Source: Rhodohalobacter sp. 614A (GTDB lineage: Bacteria > Bacteroidota > Rhodothermia > Balneolales > Balneolaceae). Taken from it: DNA of 64,000 nucleotides. The position numbers were made by a program, and so were the translations under genes. Location: assembly GCF_021462415.1 (NCBI RefSeq), contig NZ_JAKEDS010000002.1, positions 310,001 to 374,000 on the forward strand. Reading direction: 5' to 3'. Numbering within the stretch: position 1 is the first letter of the stretch; every line of letters starts with the position of its first letter. Positions 51,095-58,991 of the stretch are shown here, one piece after another. The notes beneath the pieces were generated by a model that saw nothing but the letters and a program-made list of their open reading frames with translations, was not told where the DNA came from and searched no databases.

Positions 51095-52597
51095 ATGCAA
51101 ATCCAAAAAAATTACAATAGATACACCTTTTCGATTGTATACGTAGTTTTTTGTTTTGCCATCCTGTTTTATATGCACGGATTAATAGACAATAAACCCA
51201 TTGTAAGCGATGCGGTTCAGAACCTCAGGATGGCTTATCACTTGTACAACAGTGGAGTGTTATCAAATGAGAATGATACCACAGTGGTTCCGGAACCTAC
51301 CAACTACCGTGAGCCGATTCCGCCAATTGTCACTGCGGCATTTATTGCTCTGCATCCCGGATTGAACAAGGTAACCTTACAGAGTTTACAATCGGGAGAA
51401 CACACAAAGAAAATAAAGCAGGTTGATCTGTTTTGGATTCTTCTGTTGTTGATTGGCGTAGGATTTTTGAGTTACTCGGTTACGGCTAATAAGTGGGTTC
51501 CTTTTCTGGCATTATTTTTCATATTGATTTATTTCATTCGTTTTGGGGGCCACTTTGGTACCTTGTTTACAGAACTGCCGGCCGCTGCATTAATCATTTG
51601 GTCATCTTATTTCCTTTTGATTGCAGTAAAATGGGAACGTCTTTTTATATATTTCATAGCAGGTCTTTCACTTGGATTACTCATCTTAATCAAAGCCGTA
51701 TTCTATTACCTGTTCCTCGTACTTCTTTTGGTTTTTATTTTTGGGGGAACTTCAGAAAAGAAGCCTGTAAAAGTTGGCCTGTTGTTTTTTGGAGCGTTTA
51801 TTGTAGTTGGCCCATGGCTGATCAGGAATTATTATATATATGGAGAAGTTGGGATCACTCAAAGAGGAGGGGTAGTTCTGTATCAAAGAGCTGAACATAA
51901 TATGATGACAAAAGAAGAAGTTAACGGAGCTATTTATTTATGGGGACCCGAAATATACCGTAGTATTGTCAGAGATAGTTTTCTGGGATTTAAAGAGAGT
52001 GATTTTGAATCCGGTGGGAAACTGGTTCGTCTGAATCGTGATTTGGAAAGTGATAGTGCCGCCGTTGATGACGGAAGGCCCGAATTGGCAGAGTCTTTCT
52101 TTAATAAATCGAGGGCGGAAGTAAACAGGCTGCAAACTGAAATGGGAAGAGATGGACAGGAAGCTAGCCGGCGAGATGTATATAATTTTTTGCAGGGTGA
52201 AGCCAAAGAAATGATTTTAAATCATCCTGTTCGGCATGTATTAATGTCTCCGGTATTTCTTTGGCGTGGAATATGGTGTTTCCCCAACAGTACAATTCCG
52301 TTATTTCCCGATACTTTACAAAGGTATTTGCACGATGTGGTGAATCTATTAGCCTACCTGTCATTATGGAGCTTCTTTATTTTTGGTTTGATAAAATTCG
52401 ACAGGATCTATATGGCTCTAACCATTCTTCCGGTATTAATGTTGCTCTTTCATGCGGGGGCCACCCACAACATTCCCCGGTTCAGTGATCCCGCAATACC
52501 ATCCATGCTAATTTGTCTCTCCATTCTGTTTTTCTACGTGATTAGAAAAAGCTATAACAATTTATTCACAACTTTAGCTAAAAAGCGTACCGAATAA
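51095..52597 (+). CDS. Polytopic membrane glycosyltransferase-like protein (GT-C)
   Basis: The 500-aa protein (ATG 51095; TTG 51080 adds five residues) has about ten membrane helices. Its first large loop, IVSDAVQNLRMAYHLYNSG then PTNYREPIPP, carries an acidic residue soon after the first helix, as in GT39/GT-C transferases. A second soluble part near residues 260-370 lacks known motifs. It belongs with the GT2, flippase-like and FAD genes upstream and probably uses a polyprenyl-phosphate sugar. The paralogy to the protein at 46075 is only architectural. Confidence 0.55.
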   Translation: MQIQKNYNRYTFSIVYVVFCFAILFYMHGLIDNKPIVSDAVQNLRMAYHLYNSGVLSNENDTTVVPEPTNYREPIPPIVTAAFIALHPGLNKVTLQSLQSGEHTKKIKQVDLFWILLLLIGVGFLSYSVTANKWVPFLALFFILIYFIRFGGHFGTLFTELPAAALIIWSSYFLLIAVKWERLFIYFIAGLSLGLLILIKAVFYYLFLVLLLVFIFGGTSEKKPVKVGLLFFGAFIVVGPWLIRNYYIYGEVGITQRGGVVLYQRAEHNMMTKEEVNGAIYLWGPEIYRSIVRDSFLGFKESDFESGGKLVRLNRDLESDSAAVDDGRPELAESFFNKSRAEVNRLQTEMGRDGQEASRRDVYNFLQGEAKEMILNHPVRHVLMSPVFLWRGIWCFPNSTIPLFPDTLQRYLHDVVNLLAYLSLWSFFIFGLIKFDRIYMALTILPVLMLLFHAGATHNIPRFSDPAIPSMLICLSILFFYVIRKSYNNLFTTLAKKRTE

Positions 52598-52639
52598 AAA
52601 CTAACCAAGTCCCTATTTTTTAATGAATATATGATTCGC

Positions 52640-52647
52640 TAATTTTG
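52640..52647 (+). promoter_or_regulatory. Candidate Bacteroidota-type -7 box before cysQ
   Basis: TAATTTTG fits TAnnTTTG and lies 60 nt before the cysQ start, in the 110-nt gap that separates it from the membrane-protein genes. A convincing -33 element is missing. If real, it would give the sulfate-activation genes their own transcript. Confidence 0.25.
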
Positions 52648-52707
52648 AGGACTCCTGAACAAGTGGGATATCATCTACAAATCAGTAACTAATTTTTGTG
52701 AAGTTTT

Positions 52708-53463
52708 ATGAATCAAATCGACGAGTTAATCAATATTTCGATAGAGGCAGGAAAAGCCATTTTAGGCTACTATGATGAAGAGATCAAGGTAACGAGGAAA
52801 GAAGACGATTCTCCGCTCACCAAAGCCGATCTGGCTTCTCATAATGTAATTGTGAACTCTTTGAAAGAGTTAACCCCCGACACCCCGATTATATCAGAAG
52901 AAAGTGGGATACCAGCATATGAGGAAAGAACAAAATGGCGCTCGTATTGGCTCGTCGATCCGTTGGACGGCACGAAGGAATTCATCAAAAAAAACGGCGA
53001 ATTCACAGTTAATATAGCCCTGATGGAAGAGGGCGAGCCCGTAATTGGGGTAGTACACATTCCGGCAAAGAAAATTACATATATCGGCCAGAAATCAATT
53101 GGTTCTCATAAGATTGATCAAGAGGGAAACAAAACAAGGATTTTATCATCGAGGCCAGACAAAGATCAGCCGGTAACTATTGTTTCGAGCCGTTCTCATG
53201 GCGCTTCCGATACAGAAGACCGGTTAGAGGAAATGGGTTTTAAAGTGGGCGAGTCTGTAGCTGCCGGAAGTTCCCTGAAGTTTTGCCTGGTTGCAGAAGG
53301 AGTGGCTGACATTTATCCGAGATTTGGCCCAACCATGGAATGGGACACAGCTGCCGGTGATGCGGTTTTCAGGTACTCTGGAAAAGATGAAGCAAGATAC
53401 TCCCCCATAACATACAACAAAGAATCTATGAAGAATGGAGAATTTGTTATTGGACATGAATAG
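52708..53463 (+). CDS. cysQ: 3'(2'),5'-bisphosphate nucleotidase CysQ
   Basis: This 251-aa member of the inositol monophosphatase superfamily hydrolyses PAP, the by-product of PAPS-dependent sulfotransferases, to AMP. Metal-binding motifs are EES (64-66), DPLDGTKEF (84-92) and WDTAAGDAVF near the C-terminus. It removes an inhibitor of sulfotransferases, so its place beside the PAPS-forming genes and sulfotransferase-like genes makes sense. ATG 52708 is preceded by TTTTGTGAAGTTTT, with no strong ribosome binding site. Confidence 0.92.
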   Translation: MNQIDELINISIEAGKAILGYYDEEIKVTRKEDDSPLTKADLASHNVIVNSLKELTPDTPIISEESGIPAYEERTKWRSYWLVDPLDGTKEFIKKNGEFTVNIALMEEGEPVIGVVHIPAKKITYIGQKSIGSHKIDQEGNKTRILSSRPDKDQPVTIVSSRSHGASDTEDRLEEMGFKVGESVAAGSSLKFCLVAEGVADIYPRFGPTMEWDTAAGDAVFRYSGKDEARYSPITYNKESMKNGEFVIGHE

Positions 53464-53544
53464 AAAAGATGGATATCCAATAGCGAAAGCCTTAATTTCC
53501 CTGCTTACAGAAAATTTAGTTGAAAACTACGATTTACGGATCAC

Positions 53545-54447
53545 ATGATGAAAGAAAGAAATCATCTGAAGGAACTTGAAGATGAAGGAATATACGTAAT
53601 GAGGGAAGTGGCCGCTCAGTTCGAAAGGCCGGTACTTCTTTTTTCGGGCGGAAAGGACTCAATTTGTATGTTCCACCTCGCACAAAAGGCTTTTTATCCC
53701 GGCAATATACCCTTCCCGTTGATGCATATCGATACAGGACACAACTTTCCTGAAACTATCGAATTTCGAGACAAGCTTGTTGAAGAGAACAATCTCGAAT
53801 TGATTGTAGGATACGTTCAGGATTCGATAGATAAAGGCCGTGTGAAAGAAGAAACGGGACCTGATGCGAGCCGCAATGCCCTTCAAACCGTAACTCTTTT
53901 AGACACTTTAAAAGAACATCAGGTGGATGCAGCGCTTGGCGGCGGCCGGCGGGATGAGGAAAAAGCAAGAGCCAAAGAACGATTCTTCTCTCACAGAGAT
54001 GTGTTTGGACAATGGGATCCAAAAAACCAGCGTCCCGAACTCTGGAATCTTTTCAACGGAAGAAAAAATCCGGGCGAAAGTTTCCGGGTCTTTCCTTTGA
54101 GTAACTGGACAGAAATGGACGTTTGGCAGTATATCGCCCAGGAAAATATTGATATTCCTTCAATCTACTTTTCTCATGATCGGCAAGTCTTTAACAGGAG
54201 AGGTGTGTGGCTTGCAGATACGGAATTTGTGAATCGCATGGAAGATGAAAAACTCGAAACCAGAACCGTGCGTTTCCGAACCATCGGTGATGCCACCTGT
54301 ACGGGGGCTGTGTTATCGGATGCATCCAATATTAAAGAGATTATTGATGAGGTAGCCTCGGCCCGGCAAACCGAAAGAGGAACCCGGCATGATGACAAGC
54401 GGAGTGAAACCGCCATGGAAGACCGAAAGCGGCTTGGGTATTTTTAA
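53545..54447 (+). CDS. cysD: Sulfate adenylyltransferase subunit 2 (CysD)
   Basis: The 300-aa ATP-PP-loop protein has SGGKDS at residues 34-39 and the CysD blocks FPLMHIDTGHNFPE, GGRRDEEKARAKERFFSHRD and FPLSNWTEMDVWQYI. With CysN it activates sulfate to adenosine 5'-phosphosulfate. The length is usual. Two consecutive ATGs (53545, 53548) are possible starts. No APS/PAPS reductase or sulfite reductase gene is in the window, which argues that the activated sulfate goes to sulfation rather than only to cysteine synthesis. Confidence 0.95.
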   Translation: MMKERNHLKELEDEGIYVMREVAAQFERPVLLFSGGKDSICMFHLAQKAFYPGNIPFPLMHIDTGHNFPETIEFRDKLVEENNLELIVGYVQDSIDKGRVKEETGPDASRNALQTVTLLDTLKEHQVDAALGGGRRDEEKARAKERFFSHRDVFGQWDPKNQRPELWNLFNGRKNPGESFRVFPLSNWTEMDVWQYIAQENIDIPSIYFSHDRQVFNRRGVWLADTEFVNRMEDEKLETRTVRFRTIGDATCTGAVLSDASNIKEIIDEVASARQTERGTRHDDKRSETAMEDRKRLGYF

Positions 54448-54551
54448 GATAGGATGGAGATCCGGAAACGGTTGACAGATGACCGAAAGTCGATTTAGGT
54501 GAAATCCCGAATCAGCATTTTTTAAAATAATAAACAGATTTAATAGCATTG

Positions 54552-56489
54552 ATGAGCAATTCCAACGGGCAAAGCGGAAATAAATATTTAGACATGGACC
54601 TGCTTCGGTTTACAACTGCAGGTAGCGTGGATGATGGGAAAAGTACATTAATCGGCAGGCTTTTATACGACTCCAAGTCTATTTTTGAAGACCAGATGGA
54701 AGCCATCGAGAAATCGAGCAAAAGTAGTGGCGAGGAAGGTGTAAACCTGGCATTACTGACGGATGGTTTAAAAGCCGAGCGGGAGCAAAAGATCACTATC
54801 GACGTAGCCTACCGGTACTTTGCCACTCCAAAAAGAAAATTCATTATTGCCGATACGCCCGGCCATATTCAGTACACAAGAAATATGGTTACCGGCGCTT
54901 CCACGGCAGAACTGGCCGTAATTCTTGTAGATGCAACCAAAGGGTTGCTCACTCAGTCCAAGCGCCATGCGTTTATCTCCTCACTCTTGCAGATTCCGCA
55001 CCTGGTTGTGGCTGTGAACAAAATGGACCTTGTTGATTACAGCAAAAAACGGTTTGAAGAGATTGTTTCTGATTTCAGGAATTTTGCTCACAAACTGGAT
55101 GTAGACGATATTACGTATGTACCGATTTCGGCCCTCAAAGGTGATAATGTTGTGGATAAGGGCGAAAATATGGATTGGTATAATGGCTCTACCTTATTGC
55201 ATATCTTGGAAAGCGTTAAGGTAGATTCCACGCAAAATATTGTGGATTTCCGTCTTCCCGTTCAGTATGTGATTCGTCCCAACCAAAACTTCAGAGGCTT
55301 CTCAGGGAGAGTTGCATCCGGAAGGGTTCGTCCGGGAGAAGAAGTTATGGCTTTACCCTCCAGAATGACGAGTAAAATCAAGGAGATTGTCACTTATGAT
55401 GAGAAACTTGATGAAGCTCACCCCGGCGATTCTATAACGATTACGCTGGAAGACGAAATTGATATCAGTCGTGGAGATATGATTGTCAGGAAAAATAATG
55501 TGCCTAATGTAAGTAATCATTTTGAGGCATATCTCTGCTGGATGACAGAAGAACCGTTGGAATTAAACAAAGCGTATGTGATCAATCATACAAGCCGAAC
55601 GGCACAGGTTTTTGTCCAGGACCTGGTTTACAGGATGAATGTGGATACCATTGGAAGAGAAGATGCCGATACTCTTCATTTAAATGAAATCGGCCGTGTT
55701 AAGCTTCAGACTTCCAATCCGTTGTTTTATGATCCCTATCAAATAAATCAGAAAACGGGAAGCTTTATTATTATTGATCCGGCAACCAATGTTACCGTAG
55801 GTGCGGGAATGATCCGTGCAGGTTCAACAATTGCTGATGATGAGGATTCTATTGATGAAGTACTGGAAGCCGAATCAAGTGAAACGAATCAAGAAATACT
55901 GCCAACATCCTCTCCGAATGTTGTTTGGGAACCCTGGAATATTTCACGGGAAGAACGTGAAAAACGAAACGGACACAAAGCTATGGTTCTTTGGTTTACT
56001 GGTATTTCCGGTGCAGGAAAAAGCACAATTGCCAAAGAGGTAGAGAAAATGCTCTGGGAAGAGGGAAAGCAGACCGTTTTACTGGACGGCGATCAGGTTC
56101 GACATGGATTGAACAGAGATTTAGGTTTCAGTGCTGAAGACCGGTCCGAAAACATTCGAAGGGTAGGTGAAACCGCACGACTTTTCTTTGAGCATGGCAA
56201 TATTGTGCTTTGTACGTTTGTTTCTCCGTATAAGAAAGATCGGGAAATTGTTAAAAGCCTGTTCCCGGAAGGTAGATTCCAGGAAATATTTATAACATGT
56301 TCTCCTGAAACGGCCCAAAACAGGGATCCGAAAGGCCTCTATGAAAAAGCAAAGAAAGGGGAAATTACAAATCTTACCGGTTTTGATGCCTCTCACGAAG
56401 CTCCGGAAGAGAAAACATCTCTACATATTGATACCACAGATTTAAGTGTGGAAGAAGCTGTAGATCTGGTTAGGAACCACATTAAGTAA
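54552..56489 (+). CDS. cysNC: Bifunctional sulfate adenylyltransferase subunit 1 / APS kinase (CysNC)
   Basis: The 645-aa fusion has an N-terminal GTPase domain with GSVDDGKS (24-31), DTPGH (101-105) and NKMD (156-159), two beta-barrel domains, a linker near 430-455, and a C-terminal APS kinase with P-loop GISGAGKST (484-492), DGDQVRHGLN and FVSPYKKDRE. It drives APS formation with CysD and phosphorylates APS to PAPS. ATG 54552 is chosen; TTG 54549 adds one residue. It supplies the donor for the six sulfotransferase-like proteins in this window. Confidence 0.95.
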   Translation: MSNSNGQSGNKYLDMDLLRFTTAGSVDDGKSTLIGRLLYDSKSIFEDQMEAIEKSSKSSGEEGVNLALLTDGLKAEREQKITIDVAYRYFATPKRKFIIADTPGHIQYTRNMVTGASTAELAVILVDATKGLLTQSKRHAFISSLLQIPHLVVAVNKMDLVDYSKKRFEEIVSDFRNFAHKLDVDDITYVPISALKGDNVVDKGENMDWYNGSTLLHILESVKVDSTQNIVDFRLPVQYVIRPNQNFRGFSGRVASGRVRPGEEVMALPSRMTSKIKEIVTYDEKLDEAHPGDSITITLEDEIDISRGDMIVRKNNVPNVSNHFEAYLCWMTEEPLELNKAYVINHTSRTAQVFVQDLVYRMNVDTIGREDADTLHLNEIGRVKLQTSNPLFYDPYQINQKTGSFIIIDPATNVTVGAGMIRAGSTIADDEDSIDEVLEAESSETNQEILPTSSPNVVWEPWNISREEREKRNGHKAMVLWFTGISGAGKSTIAKEVEKMLWEEGKQTVLLDGDQVRHGLNRDLGFSAEDRSENIRRVGETARLFFEHGNIVLCTFVSPYKKDREIVKSLFPEGRFQEIFITCSPETAQNRDPKGLYEKAKKGEITNLTGFDASHEAPEEKTSLHIDTTDLSVEEAVDLVRNHIK

Positions 56490-56553
56490 TTTTAACTCTT
56501 CAATTGCTCTGATAGTGATTTTTTTTAAATTACCGTCAGAAATATGAGGAAGA

Positions 56554-57531
56554 ATGAAGGTTCTATTAATACAAGGTCCAAAAAAAACTGCCACTTCCAG
56601 CCTGACAGGATTACTCAACTGTCATCCGGAAATCTTTGTGCTTTTTGAGAATTATATTGCACAATCTCAGATTACCAAATACGGAAATCAGTTGTTTGAA
56701 CGGTATCCCGAAGCCAGGCAGTTTTTCAGGTCCACCAAGGATTTTGGAACACCCATATTAGATCTTTTTTCATATCTCAAAGAAAAAGAACCCGCTTATT
56801 CCTACCAATATGTAGGAACAAAAATCAACAGCCTGGATGCCGCTCTAACGCAAACAGAAACGGATCATAAAATTATTTTTACGAACAGAGATATTCGATC
56901 GTGGCTGGTGAAGGAAAGTGTTATTAAATACTTTCGAACGGATCTCGATATTGTCGCTCCGGCTATGGATTACCTGCGTTATACCATTCAGTCTGCTCAG
57001 TACAATCACGCATTTCATTTTTGGCTGGAAGATTTTATTACAAATCAAAAGAATGTAATCAATAGCCTGTCCGATTATCTCGACTTAGAATTGAACGATT
57101 ACGTAAAAAACTGGTGGGAAAATTTTGGGGCATTTGATGAGAAAGATCCTAAAAGTGTTTTTAAGCTCGATCATGTTCATCACTCTTCAAAAGTAGAACC
57201 CAGGGGACTTGATACCCAATTTAAACTAAGAGAACTTCCTTTCTGGGAAGTCCTGAACGATCTTTTTGATAAGTATTATCTGAAGACTGATTACTCCTCA
57301 TTTTCAAAAGATGAAATTGCTCAAGATGTGGAGAAAGTAGAAAAGCTAAAGGTATTTGCCCCTTTACCTTACACGAAAGCTTATCAATATGTAGATTCTG
57401 TTCGGATGGGTTTTTCCGGGCGGGAATTACACTATAAAGACGGAGATGATAAGCGTACGAAAAAGTCAATTACCTCTAAAATGTTCCGTTTATTAAAAAA
57501 GAAAGTGGATAGTAAGATTGTTCGAAATTAA
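56554..57531 (+). CDS. Sulfotransferase-like protein with variant P-loop
   Basis: The 325-aa protein begins KVLLIQGPKKTATSSLTGLL, where KKTATSS takes the place of the usual KTGTSS. A second conserved segment, IIFTNRDIRSWLVKESVI, matches the 3'-phosphate-binding region. It lies 64 nt after cysNC and is likely co-transcribed with it. The C-terminus is basic (KMFRLLKKKVDSKIVRN). Altered P-loop residues leave some doubt about activity. An AGGAAGA just before the ATG is a good ribosome binding site. Confidence 0.65.
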   Translation: MKVLLIQGPKKTATSSLTGLLNCHPEIFVLFENYIAQSQITKYGNQLFERYPEARQFFRSTKDFGTPILDLFSYLKEKEPAYSYQYVGTKINSLDAALTQTETDHKIIFTNRDIRSWLVKESVIKYFRTDLDIVAPAMDYLRYTIQSAQYNHAFHFWLEDFITNQKNVINSLSDYLDLELNDYVKNWWENFGAFDEKDPKSVFKLDHVHHSSKVEPRGLDTQFKLRELPFWEVLNDLFDKYYLKTDYSSFSKDEIAQDVEKVEKLKVFAPLPYTKAYQYVDSVRMGFSGRELHYKDGDDKRTKKSITSKMFRLLKKKVDSKIVRN

Positions 57532-57649
57532 TTCTCCTATTTTAATCTGCTTTGAATTTTTCGATCCGGAATGCTCAATGATTTTGGTTAGTTGATAACA
57601 TTGGATTGGATGCCATTCGAAATTTAAACACACCTTTTTAACATCTTTT

Positions 57650-58768
57650 ATGTCAAAGTTGCTCATTCATATCGGGACCTGGAAAACCGGTTCCTCAACC
57701 ATTCAGTACAATCTTTATACGTTACGGGAAAAACTGGAGGAGGAGGGGTTTTACTATCTCTGTAAAGAGAATAAAATGGTGGATCAAGATGGTATTGTAC
57801 GCGAGTTTACCAAACTTGAGGATAAGTTTATCCAAAAATCGAGAAAGAAGTTTAAAAAAATACTTGAGGATAAGCGAGGTAAAAACAAAGATATAAACTT
57901 TATTTCAAGCGCTGAGGAATTCAGTGGAAATCCTTTTTACGGATTTAAAAATGCAAAAGCTGTTGCCCAGAATCTTTTTGAAATCACCAAAGATCTGGGC
58001 CTGGATATTTCTGTCATTGTCTATTTACGGCGTCAGGACGACTTCTTTGAATCGCTTTACCAGCAAAGTATTCGTTTGGGAGAAACCCACAGTTTCGAGG
58101 ATTTTTTGAATCAGTTCGATTCGTCCGATTTTAACTGGTATTCTTTGCTTCAGGGTTATGCCGATGTTTTTGGAAAAGAAAAGATCATTGTGCGGAGATA
58201 TCACAAAAAATATCTACCCGAAACAAACAGTCTTATTCAGGATTTTGGAAAGGTGATTGGGAGTGATATTCTTGCCAATTTTGAGGAGACAACTTCCAAA
58301 AACAAGGGCTTTTCAAGGGATACAATGGAAATCACCCGGATTATGAATAAATATTTTGAGGGAGAAGAACGGTTGCAACTCCGAAAAATATACGATCAGG
58401 TGAATGCAAAATATCCATTTGAAGAGTATTCTTTCTTTACAGAAAATGAGAGATCGGTTTTTCTTGAGAGATATCTTGAGTCGAATTCTGCGGTTGCCAG
58501 AGAATATCTGGCTGAGGAAACCTTGTTCCCTCAGCCCAAATACAATTCAACAAATAACCAGTATAACGGGTTGACACTTGAGGCTGTGATCGTCAATTTT
58601 TCTAAGGCGCTATTGCTCGTCAAGGAGGATAGTGAGAATGAAAAGAGAAAACTGGCAAAGAAGTTGAAGAAATATTTTTTACGTTTCCAGGCGAAGAAAA
58701 CGTTCTCAGAAAACTTGAACAAATTTCCCGGGCTTAAAAAATCATTGAAAGGTTTATTCGGTAAATGA
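57650..58768 (+). CDS. Sulfotransferase-like P-loop protein, paralogue family member 3
   Basis: The 372-aa protein starts LLIHIGTWKTGSSTIQ and has VYLRRQDDFFESLYQQSI and YADVFGKEKIIVRRYHKKYLPETNSLI, given in parts. These blocks identify it with the minus-strand paralogues at 31659 and 38112. Like them it ends in a basic segment (GLKKSLKGLFGK). It is the only family member in the sulfate-activation transcript. The family probably sulfates different positions of the same glycan. This is inferred from PAPS-type motifs and context. Confidence 0.72.
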   Translation: MSKLLIHIGTWKTGSSTIQYNLYTLREKLEEEGFYYLCKENKMVDQDGIVREFTKLEDKFIQKSRKKFKKILEDKRGKNKDINFISSAEEFSGNPFYGFKNAKAVAQNLFEITKDLGLDISVIVYLRRQDDFFESLYQQSIRLGETHSFEDFLNQFDSSDFNWYSLLQGYADVFGKEKIIVRRYHKKYLPETNSLIQDFGKVIGSDILANFEETTSKNKGFSRDTMEITRIMNKYFEGEERLQLRKIYDQVNAKYPFEEYSFFTENERSVFLERYLESNSAVAREYLAEETLFPQPKYNSTNNQYNGLTLEAVIVNFSKALLLVKEDSENEKRKLAKKLKKYFLRFQAKKTFSENLNKFPGLKKSLKGLFGK

Positions 58769-58815
58769 TTATAAAAGCCTAATTCGATTTGGAACCCTTA
58801 TCCTTTTTTTGAGTT

Positions 58816-58823
58816 TACATTTG
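58816..58823 (+). promoter_or_regulatory. Candidate Bacteroidota-type promoter box
   Basis: TACATTTG fits TAnnTTTG, with a TTTG at 58788-58791 that is 24 nt away, slightly more than the usual spacing. It lies 169 nt before the phosphoesterase start, in a 223-nt gap. The long leader and wide spacing keep confidence low. Confidence 0.25.
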
Positions 58824-58991
58824 ATTGCAAATCCTAATAAATTCCATGCCTTGAAAAAAATGTAGTTAAATCAGTGTTTGGGGTTTATCAGAAGTTTGAT
58901 TTTGAAAAACTACATACTATATTTTTCGTTTTTAATCTAAATCTATTTAAGTCTGTATAGAACAATATATACGATTTCATCTCTCTAATTG

